Shown one piece after another: positions 46,708-58,528 of a DNA stretch of 64,000 bases (its first letter is position 1; each line of letters begins with the position of its first letter). The notes beneath the pieces are model-generated. The model made no database searches and had not been told where the DNA came from. It was given only the letters and a program-made list of their open reading frames with translations. The stretch lies in the NCBI RefSeq assembly GCF_001039355.2, contig NW_019775779.1:75651-139650 (forward strand), in the 5' to 3' direction. The translations under genes were made by a program, and so were the position numbers. The stretch comes from Lingula anatina. Its lineage: Eukaryota; Brachiopoda; Lingulata; Lingulida; Lingulidae.

Positions 46708-49700
46708 ATGGGTAACACTATGTCCTGTGAGGTTGAAGACGCTGCTAGAGCTAAAGAGAGGTTACAGGAACGGTTAACTACCGGACAGTGTAACGTCAAT
46801 GGCAAAGGCTTGGTAACAACGTTAATCACCCTCTCTGTAGTTGTACTATTTCCAGTATTTTGGTTTATACGTTACATTACAGGCTAGAAGTATTGGTTTA
46901 GTTCGTGAATACAAGCCTTACCTTATTTTGAGTAATCTAATGCCTCACTTTATTTCCCTCCCTTAGTAGCCTACCCCACTGGATTTTTATGAGTAAAATA
47001 ATAGTTGCTATGAACAATTCCCTCACATCATTCACAGAACGGGTCAGGTATTATGTACAGGATAGTTAAGCTAGAATCCCGTATGCATCAGGACATCGCT
47101 GTATTTATCACTTTCAGAGATCATAATTTAGTTCTTTATGTTTAAGTACAAAGCGACATGCTCAAGGCATTACATGCTTTAACTATAATGAACTATTTCC
47201 ATAAAAACCACTAATATCTTACAATTTTCACAGTTATGTACATATCTACAAATGTGAAAGACCAAATCCACTTGAAGCGTAAATCAATCAAATGACATAT
47301 GCTGTGTTTTAATTCTCATAAGCTAATAATTTAGCATGAATAATAGCGTGTGATATACCTTGGTGTTATGTCTCCAGTAGTGCAGCTGCTATGTTTTAAA
47401 AATGGATATGTTTACAGTACAAGCAAGGGTGCATTTAGTTCAATGTTATAACTTTTTGTGTAGAATTATCGGCTTGAAATAATTATTTGAACTACTGGGT
47501 TGTAAATAGTCTACAACCTTCATTAAAAAAAAAAACAAAACAAAATTATCATTAATACGGTACCGTTCAGATGTTTTTTTATTTAATTTAAGTCTTATGC
47601 TTCATAAAACTTGCTGTGAGACTTTATATATTTGGTATTTACCAGTGCATGTTTATCCAACATTCGAATTATCTTTGTTAATCACATTCCTTGTACATAT
47701 CCCAGGGTGGATGGACACCACTTCACGAGGCTACCTTTTACGGCCACATACAATGTGCCGAGCTTCTTCTCCAACACGGGGCGGTTACCAATATACAGGA
47801 TGAGGTGAGTGTAGATCCCTATTATTTATCATGCAAATGAAGTCTGCGGGAAGTTTGCAAAGGGCGTGTTATTTACGTTTTTAATGATACTAGAGAGGGA
47901 GGGAGTCAATTTTGACATTTGTTTTAGCTTATCAGTCTCTCTGCAGGTCCGGTGTAACGAAGTTGAGGGTCTGTGTAACAGAAAATCCGCTCTCCATTTA
48001 GTTATAGTGGTTAGGGTTAGCATGGTCTAATTGGATCATAATCTAGAGCGAGGCTTACCTGTTCAAATGAATGGGAAGCGCACTCTCCATCATGCGGGAC
48101 TCTCTGTCACGTTAAACCATGTCTACCCCGGCCACCCTTCCCAGTCCAGTATTTCATTTCTTGCTAAGGGGTCTCCGCAGCGGATTATCCGTCTCCACCT
48201 ACACCGGCCCTGTCCATGGTCATCTTCCACTCTCCTTTTATGATAATTTTATATATATATTATTTATATTATTTTTGTAATGAGAGTTCTTATGTCAAAG
48301 TTTGAAACATGGCGTATCGTATATAAAATGGCTCGCATTTTTGTACCCTTTAATTTTATTAATTTATTTGGTTTTAAAAACTAATTTTGCCATATTGCAA
48401 GTTGCTTGCTCTGTGAGTAATTTTATGATAGATGTATTATTTTGCAAATATTGATACAGTAACTATTTATTATAAATATGTTGTGACTGATTATCCAAAA
48501 GTCTGTAGGAGAATAACGTGTTTTTACGTCTGTGTTAAATAATATTTATCCCAGTATGGTGAGACACCACTTCACGTCGCTGCGTGGTGCGACCGCAAAC
48601 AATTTGTCCAGCTTCTCCTCCAACATGGAGCAGATACCAGTATCCAGGCTGAAGTAAGTGAAAATATCTGAACACAGCGGTATATATAAACACGCACACA
48701 CATACACACACACACACACGTTTGGACATAGCACGAAAGGTGCTTGACCGATTATTTGTTTTAGTTATCTCCATTATTCTAAAGCCCATGTGGAAACAAA
48801 CGTTTGTAGGAGATACAAATGTATGAATACAACATGTAGTTATCCAACTACAGATATGTAGCTCTGACTTGAAACGTGTATATGAATGCTAAAATTGCTA
48901 TCCCATATAATGATTTTTTTCTGATTCCACAGAAACAAAAGACATCAAGAATGATGGCAGAAGAGAAAGAACACACTGCCGTTGCAGAACTGCTGAAGCG
49001 TTTTGAAATACCAGATATACAGGTATACATGTACATGTATGTACACACACTAGACAATAGAAGTTTCACCCCTACTAAACGAATACTTTGGGGGAGATAA
49101 ATGACTGTGGAATGATATGCTCCTGGTATCATTTTATTAACATCAAATTTCACAAAAGAAACGGTTCTGATTGAACAATTCAACTGTATCGATATTCTGA
49201 CATTGCTTATATTTCGCCTCTTCAGGTTAATAACTTTGATTACTCTGATTCAGGGGGTGACACTTCTATTGTCCAGTGTGTGTAGATGTGTGGAAGTGGT
49301 TAACGCATATTGGCTTATGATATATGGAGTTTCAATAGTAAAGACATACAGTTGTATCATAACGGGGAATTGGGCAATTAATTTTCGATTCCCATTCACA
49401 TGTATTTTTGTCTTTAAACCTCACGTGTTTCGTTATTCAAAAATACTATTTAACATGAACTATTTTAATAAATTATCAAGGCTTATAGCTCAACAATATA
49501 GTCCTTTGGGTTTAAAATACTTTAGCATAACCGCACAGTTCTTAGGAATGGTTATGCCAAGGTATTTTGCCTTGTGCCAGCTCCTACACATAAGCTTTAT
49601 TGATTCCATCTTTGCAGATGTATATTCAAACCAGGACACTGGAGCACCTTGCTGAAATATTAGACCACGCGGAATGCGACAACTTTAACCTGACCAACTT

Positions 49701-50696
49701 TAACTCGAACTTTCCTGAAAAATTCCAAAAAATTCAAGTAGTGAAAGATTGGATCGCCGAGAACAATTATACTACTTTGAAAGATATAAGGGATGGACTT
49801 CAGGCTGCAAACCTTCTGCGGCTTTCCAGTAAGTAATCCTGTTATATTAACTTTTTATTGCGATATACTGTATAAAGCGCTTTCATCTTATTCCAAAATC
49901 TCAATGCAACAACTGTCGAAAATAAAACTGTAAAATTAGAGCTAAATAGAAAATATAAGGGGTGAGAAAAAATATCCCTATGCAAGAATGTATGATTATG
50001 CAAAGGATTTGAGTTTTTCTATGTGTTTTTTCGTGACCCGATGAAATAGAATATATAATTGTCAAGTATACATGTAGAGAAGTTGGGAGTAAATTGAAGT
50101 ACAATACCTGTCTATCCATTTGCGTATGACTGCCCCACTGATGGGTGCTGTTGTCATGTACTAAAACGACTAAGAGAGTATCTAAAATGGTGTTAATAAA
50201 TTGGTCTTATGATTGATCCGTTTTTGCATCTTACTATTTTCAATATCTACTGAATTTTGTCCGTAACAGGTGCGGCAATGGAGTATTATGGTGAGATGGT
50301 GATGAACATTGCAGATATGTCCCCCGATGAATTTGAAGCTCTCTGTAGAACCCTGACCACTGCGAAGTACATGTACACACCATGTGCAACAACCTGGGTA
50401 TTCAGCTATTTATATTCGAATAAGTAATTCCTCACATTGCATGTAAATACACATTTCTAAACGCATTGTAGATTTGCCATTTTTATTGAATATAATATAT
50501 TGTACTTATACTTACCAAATTAATTACATGTATGGATATGTTCAATGTTTAACTTGTTTTATATTTGATGCTACTGTAATTTTTTTTAAAACAGGATCGA
50601 GCGACACGCCCACGTATGGATAACTTGGACGAGAACGAAGTTTTGCGAGATGAGGTGCGGCAGTTGACAGCTAAACTTCGTCAGCAGAGCCAGTAG
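46708..50696 (+). CDS. Short ankyrin-repeat protein with N-myristoylation signal, copy 2 (277 aa)
   Basis: Seven coding exons: 46708-46812, 47706-47804, 48555-48653, 48933-49022, 49618-49828, 50270-50397 and 50595-50696, identical in lengths and phases to copy 1 (834 bp). [10 protein letters not shown], the two perfect ankyrin repeats, the helical exons 5-6 and the C-terminal coiled coil are all kept. It differs from copy 1 at 14 residues: four in or near the N-terminus and first repeat (D/A, S/T, S/T, Y/H), then R/H, N/Y, A/V, R/K, V/L, L/H, R/D, L/F, S/N and A/G. Only about six codons differ silently. The exon 5 donor here is GTAAGT, whereas copy 1 has GTCAGT. Most likely the other allele of the same gene. 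Confidence 0.75.
49044..49282 (+). mobile_element. 239-bp TA-flanked MITE in ankyrin intron 4 (copy 2)
   Basis: Same element, length and orientation as 41532-41770, flanked by TA (49042-49043, 49283-49284). Copy 1 intron 4 is empty at the matching place (around 41975-41985). Confidence 0.8.
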
Positions 50697-50843
50697 GTGG
50701 ATGGCAGTCCGCGCAATGTAATTTTATGTCATTGACATACATGACACGCAAATGATCATAGGATTCCACCAGTGCCGTGTAATTAACCAATTAATCAGTT
50801 GATTGGTTCATAAGTCTTCTCGTGTTTTTTGTAACGTTCTGAG

Positions 50844-50913
<70 letters not shown>

Positions 50914-50942
50914 CTTTGGGATTTCAGTATGTTGAATAGGGG

Positions 50943-51042
50943 CCCAGCAAACACAGAACGTTACCATAACGTTACCATAGCGTTTTTTTTTTTGTTTTAT
51001 AAACGTGATGGAAACGTTATAAAACGTTCCATGTTTGTCGAG
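50943..51042 (+). mobile_element. Very short inverted-repeat element, copy 2
   Basis: Counterpart of 43668-43764, with a longer T run inside and GTTTGTCGAG at the right end. Confidence 0.55.
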
Positions 51043-51710
51043 AGGCTGCCATCTAATTGCTGGTGTAAAAAAAAAATCCGTAGCCATTTCGACCTGCTTC
51101 ACCCCAGCCATTGTCTGTTCATTGTAAACATTTTTGCTGTAAGCTCTCCGATTAATGCTTAAATATCAGCAAAGGTTTTGTGTGTGATATATGTAATAAT
51201 CCTTAGTGTAGGAGTAGGCCTACATTTTTATTTTGCTTATTCATTAACATGTATTTATTATCATTATTATTATTATTATTTTGCTGTGGTATGAACACTG
51301 CTGTATCCTGAGTATTTTGTGTGAATTACAAATGGTCTGCTTGTTTGTCTGTTTGTGGTCAGTTTTGTTGTCGGTAGGCCTAATAGAGGCTACATAGGGG
51401 CCTAATGTGAAATTTTTATCACAAAAAAGTTATGGTTAGGCCTACAAGAATATAATAATATATAAAATAATATATAATATATAATTTATGAAATATGTAT
51501 CTTACTTAAGTATAATTCCTATAACATGCTTTTTAAAAATATGTTCATGCTGTAAACTTAGCTTTTTAAATCCTATAAGTCCCTTTGGGTCTTTAAGTGA
51601 CATGCTATAAAAATCACATACTATACAGTAAATATGTTATCACTTTTAATATCATATGGTATGTCTGTGAAATGTGCGAGTACTTAAAGTAATATAAGCC
51701 TATATATTAC

Positions 51711-52420
51711 CAGGGGCGGATCCATGATTATTTGATGGAGGGAGGGGGCGCTGATGCGAAACCCCCCCCCCCTGGCGTGGGGTTAGGGGCTCGCTAAAAG
51801 GCCCCGAAAAATTTTGGGTATTTTAAAGGCTGAACCATGCCATTTGGTACGATTTAAAACTATGATTTAGTCATTCAAAATTCTAATTTTAAGTGGGGAC
51901 CATTGTGTGATTTTTTTCAGAAATCGAAGGAGAGTCCCCCCCCCCCCCCCCCCNNNNNNNNNNNNNNNNNNNNNNNNNNNNNNNNNNNNNNNNNNNNNNN
52001 NNNNNNNNNNNNNNNNNNNNNNNNNNNNNNNNNNNNNNNNNNNNNNNNNNNNNNNNNNNNNNNNNNNNNNNNNNNNNNNNNNNNNNNNNNNNNNNNNNNN
52101 NNNNNNNNNNNNNNNNNNNNNNNNNNNNNNNNNNNNNNNNNNNNNNNNNNNNNNNNNNNNNNNNNNNNNNNNNNNNNNNNNNNNNNNNNNNNNNNNNNNN
52201 NNNNNNNNNNNNNNNNNNNNNNNNNNNNNNNNNNNNNNNNNNNNNNNNNNNNNNNNNNNNNNNNNNNNNNNNNNNNNNNNNNNNNNNNNNNNNNNNNNNN
52301 NNNNNNNNNNNNATTTAAAACTATGATTTTGTCATTCAAAATTTTAATTTTAAGGGGGGGCCCTTTTTGTGTTTTTTTTCAGAAAACGAAGGGAGTCCCC
52401 CCCCCCCCCCCCCTGTAGGC
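51711..52420 (+). mobile_element. GGCGGATCCA-family elements around an assembly gap
   Basis: Starts CAGGGGCGGATCCATGATTA, includes the GGGGCTCGCTAAAAGGCCCC-like and GGTACGATTTAAAACTATGA blocks and ends in a C-run at the gap. After the gap the TTTAAAACTATGATTT to TCAGAAAACGAAGGGAGTCC part appears again, so two members or an internal duplication flank the N run. Confidence 0.6.
51954..52312. other. Assembly gap (359 N)
   Basis: An N run bounded by poly(C) on its left, a likely cause of the assembly break. Confidence 0.99.
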
Positions 52421-52934
52421 CTACTATCAGCCGGCATCGCATGCTTCACATTTTCATGTTCTAAAACTAAAAATCATTGCTCTGTCATATGCAGTAGTTT
52501 ATTGTGCCGTGTTGAGTTATATACATTTGCTTTTTGATACTTAAATAAAACGAATCAAACTATAGTAATAGATGGTTTGAGTTTTTAATGGAAGTTAAAG
52601 TTGTGTTGAGAGAATGGTTGTCGCAACTCCAGAGTGCGTGCTACGTCGTGCTTAAACGCGCAAGCATGTTTCTACGTCGCACATTTCTGTCATGTTTTCA
52701 TGGCATATATTTATTTATTTATTTATTTATTTATTTAGGCCCTATTTAATACGGATAGTGTCATTTAGCAGCTTTAGTAGGAGTGCCAGACAGCTAAGCC
52801 ACTTAGCTGAAAGCAATTTAGAGAGAAACCGCATGGGGATGGACCAGTCCTGTTAGATCGATCTAAGTATGGGAACCCAGTGTTTAGTGCGCTACTGATG
52901 TAGCACACATGACGCGTCATGTGACTTGTTCAAA
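52421..52934 (+). promoter_or_regulatory. Upstream region of the dipeptidase gene
   Basis: Non-coding. It has a TTTA microsatellite (about 52708-52738) and, 11 bp before the ATG, the box TCATGTGA (52917-52924), which matches the E-box/M-box bound by MiT/TFE factors; relevance is inferred. The segment 52635-52702 (TGCTACGTCGTGCTTAAACG ...) is related to 36351-36418 and its second copy near 45195-45262. Confidence 0.35.
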
Positions 52935-55523
52935 ATGGCCACGTACGCAAAACGTCGTGCTTTGTTGATATCAAGTTCCAACCTGCATGGGTTTGGTTAT
53001 CTAGAATACTGTACCAAGCATATAAAAGATTTCTTAGGGAGGTGAGTAAGGTGAAATGTTTGTGTTAAGAGATACAGTGTTAGTGTCTTTTTGTTAGTCT
53101 ATTTCCTGGTACATATTTTCTCTACTTCTATGGTACATTGTAGCTGTTGCTAGTATAGTACGGCACAACTTCCATATAAGATATACAGTATATACACTTG
53201 TCTGCAACTGCTAGTTATGATACCTGGAAGTTACGTGATGGCAAGCATTGCATGATTAATTTATGACACAAATTTATGTATGTCTGTAAGCGCTCTAGTA
53301 TATATTTTGTTTTCAGTCGATTGATAATTTTATTATTTTCTGAATCTAAGCAATACAGAGAAAGTCCTTTTTGTGCCATATGCTCTGCATGACAGAGATG
53401 CTTATGCAGCCAAAGCCAGGGCAAAGTTTGAAGATATGGGTAATCCTTAATTTAAGTGATATAAATTAATTGCTGTATAATATAAGCATATTTATCAAAC
53501 ATACAGAATTGAATTTCTTTTCAAGTTTATATTGAGTTACAACAAGTAGTATGTCGTGTTATGTATAGATCTACATGTAAACTGTCTAGAACTAGAACTA
53601 ATTCAGTGAAGGTGACAGGGAGTATAGACAGTGGTTTGACTAATCACTTTCCCTGTAACTGAATATATTTAGATTATGAAGCCAAACCATATTGTTCCTA
53701 TTGTCAGACTCCAAAACTTTTTACATTGATATGTTTCAGGATACAAGTTAGACAGTGTCCATGAATTTAGTAATCCTGTAGAAGCAGTAAAGAGTGCTCA
53801 GGCTTTCTTTGTGGGTAAATGCCATTAAATATTTTATTATTGATCTCTTTTTTTTCATTTTTAATAAGAATTTTATGCATGTATGTTGCCATTTTATTTT
53901 TCAAAAAAAAAAAAAAAATTGTCTGCATGGCTTTTTCATTCTTTTATATACTTTATATACTTTTTAAAATACTTTTTGTGGAGGCACACATATATTATTC
54001 TCCATTTATATCATGAAGTGATGTAATTATGTCTCTCTTTGAAAAAATGAGTACAATGTCTTTTATTTTTTTTATAAAAGCGACACTATAACATAGAATG
54101 TGATGTGTTTTAATTTAGGTGGCGGAAATACATTCAGACTACTGAAAACACTTTATGATGAAAACTTAATTCAAGAAATTAGAAAACGAGTGGTAGAGGT
54201 AAACATACAAAATAGAGTGCAGCTGTGATCTGTCAAAACATTTTATTGGTTAAATTAAACTTTTTTATGTGGTGAAATAGAATGCTGTTTTAAGATTAAT
54301 TATGTAGCAAGACGGCTTGTCTTAAGACTCAGATAAAAGTATTTCTCTAAATCACTTTCATTATGCCTTTGTTTAGGCTAGACTCACACACAAAATATCT
54401 CATTTAACTCATCGTTATCTAGGCACCAAGAATAATTTTTAAAAAATTTATCTCTTTATATTTGCACCATATTTATATTATCTTATTGTAATTAGGATGG
54501 CATTCCATACATAGGCACCAGTGCAGGCTCTAATGTAGGAACTTGCAGCATCAACACAACCAATGACATGCCCATCGTGTATCCACCCTCCTTTAATGCC
54601 CTAAATCTGGTGCCTTTCAATATCAATGTTCACTATGTGGATGCTGATCCCACTAGCACACACAAGGGGGAAACCAGAGAACAAAGAATCCTGGAGTATC
54701 ACGAGGTTGACAATACACCACCGGTGTTGGTTAGTAGATTTTTTATAGATGCACATGTACCAGTGCACTAAAAAATATCAGCAAGTACTGTGTGATTTGG
54801 TCTCTATGGACACAACAAACACATAGTTTTGTAAGACCTCCGACTTTTACACAATTTCATACTTTGCAAAGCAGACTTCGCATCAACTCTTATTAATAAA
54901 TAATTTAATTAATTAATTAATTTATTTATTTTTGCTACTGTTAAATGACTGTTTCATTATTTTGACATGTTCAACATTTCACTATTTTTATGCATTATGT
55001 ACTCCAAAGAAAAACAAAATATTATATAAAAATATGTGATTTTAAGAGACGATTCATAAAATCACATAAGCTGTACAATTCATAGTTTCATTCTTTTAAG
55101 AATTAAAATAAATGATTTCATTTTCAAGATTAAATGGGCTCAGTTCACTCTTCAACTGTGCTGATATTCTTTCTTTAGGGTTTGCGTGAAGGCTGCATGT
55201 TACTAGTGGAAGGAGATAAGGCTGTTCTTCAAGGAGAGACTGGAGCAAGGCTGTTTACAAGGTAAGGGCAGAGAAGTTTCAGAAAAGAGCACTATTATAG
55301 AAATGACATGTTCATGATTCATTCTTTGATACAGGTAAGGATTGACTTAGCAGCACAATAATCTACAGATTATCCTAGCAGTTTCTGTTTAGTTAAATTG
55401 GGTTGGCTGCACATGTAGGTATCGTATATTAGGCAAACCTTGGAATTTAATTTCAGAGGTGAAGATTCCGTGCAGTACTCACCTGGTGCAGATCTCAGCT
55501 TTCTTCTCAAGATGACCAGTTAA
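52935..55523 (+). CDS. Alpha-aspartyl dipeptidase (peptidase E, family S51)
   Basis: A cytosolic serine peptidase that cleaves dipeptides with an N-terminal Asp. Coding exons: 52935-53041, 53359-53439, 53740-53814, 54119-54198, 54496-54729, 55179-55261 and 55457-55523 (TAA). Landmarks are [17 protein letters not shown] (exon 1), [16 protein letters not shown] (exon 2), [15 protein letters not shown] across exons 3-4, [10 protein letters not shown] with the nucleophilic Ser (exon 5), [18 protein letters not shown] and [10 protein letters not shown] with the catalytic-region Asp/His, and KGETREQRI, as in bacterial PepE. The C-terminus is [12 protein letters not shown]. About 242 codons, the usual length. 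Exons 2-7 join in phase, but exon 1 (phase 2) and exon 2 (needs phase 1) do not: the sum is 727 bp. A micro-exon, an unusual splice site or a sequence error is required at that joint. Confidence 0.9.
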
Positions 55524-56320
55524 TGCAAATGAAAAGGAATTGGAAGTTATGGCCTTTCTTTTTAATACATTATATACACATGCTATGTGTATCACAACAT
55601 TACCATTTAATATTAAATAGAAATTCAGTTATAGCATAAGAAGAAAAGGTTCACATATACATATTTTACTGTAATGATGAATTTATATGTTACATTCAAA
55701 TCAAGTAGCACTGTGTACTGTATAAATCAATATGAGACCAGAGTAAGTTGAACATGTACAGTTGAATACAACTGATATTTCTAATGGTAAGAATTGGGTT
55801 CCAAACTCAGGCTAAAGTGTACTTTGAAAGAGATAAGAATACGAAGGATAACTATCTAGCAGTTTTTTTTTAATTAAGCCTTAACTTAGAGATCAGGTTT
55901 TTCCAATGTTCTTTCTCTTCTATCATTCCACATTTCACAATTTATCAGAAGTAGAATACATTCCAAGCTCTTTTGTCAGATGAAGTCTTTAACACATATA
56001 GGTGCAATAGGTAAATAAGACAATTATTTTTTCTTTTAGTTTTCTGACTTTCTGGTAAACTCACGCATTGGATCTGGTCTACTTTGAGATTACTTTACCT
56101 TTATATTGTATCTACCCAGTAACAAAGTTGACATCAAATTGCTTATTTGTAGATGTTATTATGGAATGAAAGAATATGTTGAAACTGCATGTCAAGTGCA
56201 TGTTTTATGATTTCCATTTATTCCCTCAAATAAATAATTTTTAAAATGGCTACAAGTTCATTGGGTCTGTTTACACATTTGCTTTAGTTGTCTGTTGCTA
56301 ACATCACTGCATTGACTATC
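55524..56320 (+). other. 3'UTR of the dipeptidase gene
   Basis: AT-rich; an AATAAA at 56229-56234 is the best polyadenylation candidate. No coding exon. Confidence 0.45.
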
Positions 56321-56666
56321 TTAAAGGGATAATAACTCTTCGTTTTGGCCAAAAAAAATGAATTTTCCTGGAGTAAACTGCAATTTTCCCATACTTACCA
56401 ATGGTTAATGAATCCATTTTTACATTCAAAGTTAGTACCTGGTTTTTTTCTAAAAAGTTTGGTTTTTTGTTAAAATCTCTTAAGAGATTATAACAGAGTA
56501 TAGCCTTCAATGGAGGTCATGCGGTCTGAAGACAAGCTCAGATATCAGAATAATAACTATAACTGCCATTTTTGTGGTAAAACAGAATATATTATATTTC
56601 TGTGAGTTATTCACAATGTTTTTATTGTGAAATATAAATCTCATATGAAGAGTTATTATCCCTTAA
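56321..56666 (-). mobile_element. TTAA-flanked MITE, better preserved copy
   Basis: TTAA at 56321-56324 and 56663-56666 flanks inverted ends GGGATAATAACTCTTCG / GAAGAGTTATTATCCC. It is homologous to 39267-39603 in reverse orientation, with the internal AATCTCTTAAGAGATTA palindrome. Non-autonomous. Confidence 0.8.
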
Positions 56667-58528
56667 GCTTATGTGACAAACTACAGTCAAAGTATTCAAT
56701 AAAATTCAATTATAATTAACCAAAACAGCTGTTTTTAAAATAACTGCAAGTGATGTCCTGAAGAGTAAAGTTAATCCTGGGATCATAATTTTTCAAGTTA
56801 TAATGACTGAAGCTGGAAAACAAATTTTTGGATTAAGAATGTAGTTTAAAATGTGTGAATGATAATCAAAATCTAGTTTATAATGCTGTCATTTCAGGAC
56901 CATTCCACAAAAATATTTCTTGCAATGGGCTTGTCTGTTTCCCTACTGTCACTTATCAACAGCGTTTTACTTAATTTGTCTCATTTTTTAGGTCAAAACA
57001 CATAAAAACTATCAATATAGGGAACTGTATTTGACTTTGGCCGAGGTCAATATGTATTTTCAAATCTTGGAGAAGTGATACCAAGGTGTGGCCAACATCA
57101 CTTTTCAGAGGGCTGCACATCAATTGATAATGTTATCTTTGTAGTAAAAATCAGCAATTTAATCAACTGTCAATTTTGCATCTGATGACAACATTGTTGG
57201 CTAATATCAAGTTTAAATTTATCATATCTCACATTCCTAAATATAAGATCGTACTCTATGATAATTTTAACAATATCCTATAATATAGATTATGTTCCAT
57301 TTTATGAAAAATGCATTTGTACATATCCATATTGTTCATATTTTCAAATGCATCACACAATTTCATGAGGTACCTGAGAATAAATGGTACACACAAGACC
57401 ATGTTGTTGCACATACAGTGTATGTTTACTGATGTAATGAAACCTGTCGGGACAAAATAACTGCTGTTCTTTATTTCTTTTTTATCATATATATATATAT
57501 ATATCTTTCTAATGACTTTTTGTTACAATATGTGGCCTGACTGGTATGTATACTTGTTCTCCATGGAAAGCACTCAACATAAAAATAAGGTTTATCCTTC
57601 TAATGCCAAAAACGTATTGTAATATGTTTTTCTCAACTTAATACTCTGTCGGCATCTTTAGTTGATTTCACGATTTGCAACACATCACATTCACTTGCTT
57701 ATCATGAATGGAAATTATCCGCGTACCATAACAAATTATATTTCATTAAAAAAATTTAAATGATCTCAAAATATCACAGGGATGTGGATATTAGGTGCAA
57801 CTCATTACATTATCAGCTGAGTAAAGCTAAGTTTTCCTTTTAAACTTGGGCAAATTTTCTCACCTAAACATAACATGGAAGGTTTGGGAGGTTTTTTAAC
57901 ATTCAAGTAATATGCTAACACGTAGTATGAGACAACATAATTACACCATCTAAATTGTTCTAGGAACAGAGCAATGCCAGTCTGATAACAATAAAAAATT
58001 TGATTGAAGTCAGCCTTACATGTGTATCCCTCTCAGTCAGAAATGACATCATAAAGTATTGGCAATTCAGTGTTGCACATAAAAAATAAGTACATATTCC
58101 ACATTATATACTGAATCTTGGTCTGATCTTTATCTGGTTTTAACTTCAAATGTGCCAAATAATAACATTGTACCATGTTGTGGATTTTAACCAGGATTCA
58201 GCCCAGCTTAAATCCAGGTTTAGATGAAAGTGACCCATAAAAAGCTGACCAGCAAACAACCAACAATTGCAATCTGTCAATAAGAAACAGCAGCATGGCA
58301 ACTTGACTTGATGGGTAAGGCGACAGCAATCTAGAAATGGTCAATGATGTTGATCCAGAAACTGCCATCAGTTTTGGTCTGGTGTTGAGAAACAACAGCA
58401 ATGCAGTTCCATCAGACGGTAAAAGAGGAATGGTATTCTGGAAAAATCTGTCAGGCAAATGGTATTCTGGAAAAATCTGTCAGACAGTCTTGAGACTTTG
58501 AATTGAGCACAGCCATTTGGTCAACAAA
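56667..58528. other. Intergenic region and golgin-97 3'UTR
   Basis: No coding exon seen. An AATAAA on the minus strand (reverse complement at 57470-57475) could end the golgin transcript about 1.05 kb after its stop. A short TATATA run is at 57488-57504. A 29-bp tandem duplication of TGGTATTCTGGAAAAATCTG lies at 58431 and 58460. Confidence 0.4.

Larger units (their letters stand above)
35760..52420. repeat. 8-9-kb block present twice, joined at single N 44591 (probable haplotype duplication)
   Basis: 35760-44590 and 44592 to about 52420 are colinear, starting with the same CCCCTTCTCTCC(G/A)(C/T)GGTGGG segment. Both contain the complete seven-exon ankyrin gene, the same flanks and the same terminal GGCGGATCCA repeat. 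They differ by SNPs, many indels and transposon insertions. The lone N at 44591 marks the junction, as at the three other duplicated sites. Allelic origin is favoured; true tandem paralogy is not excluded. Confidence 0.75.
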
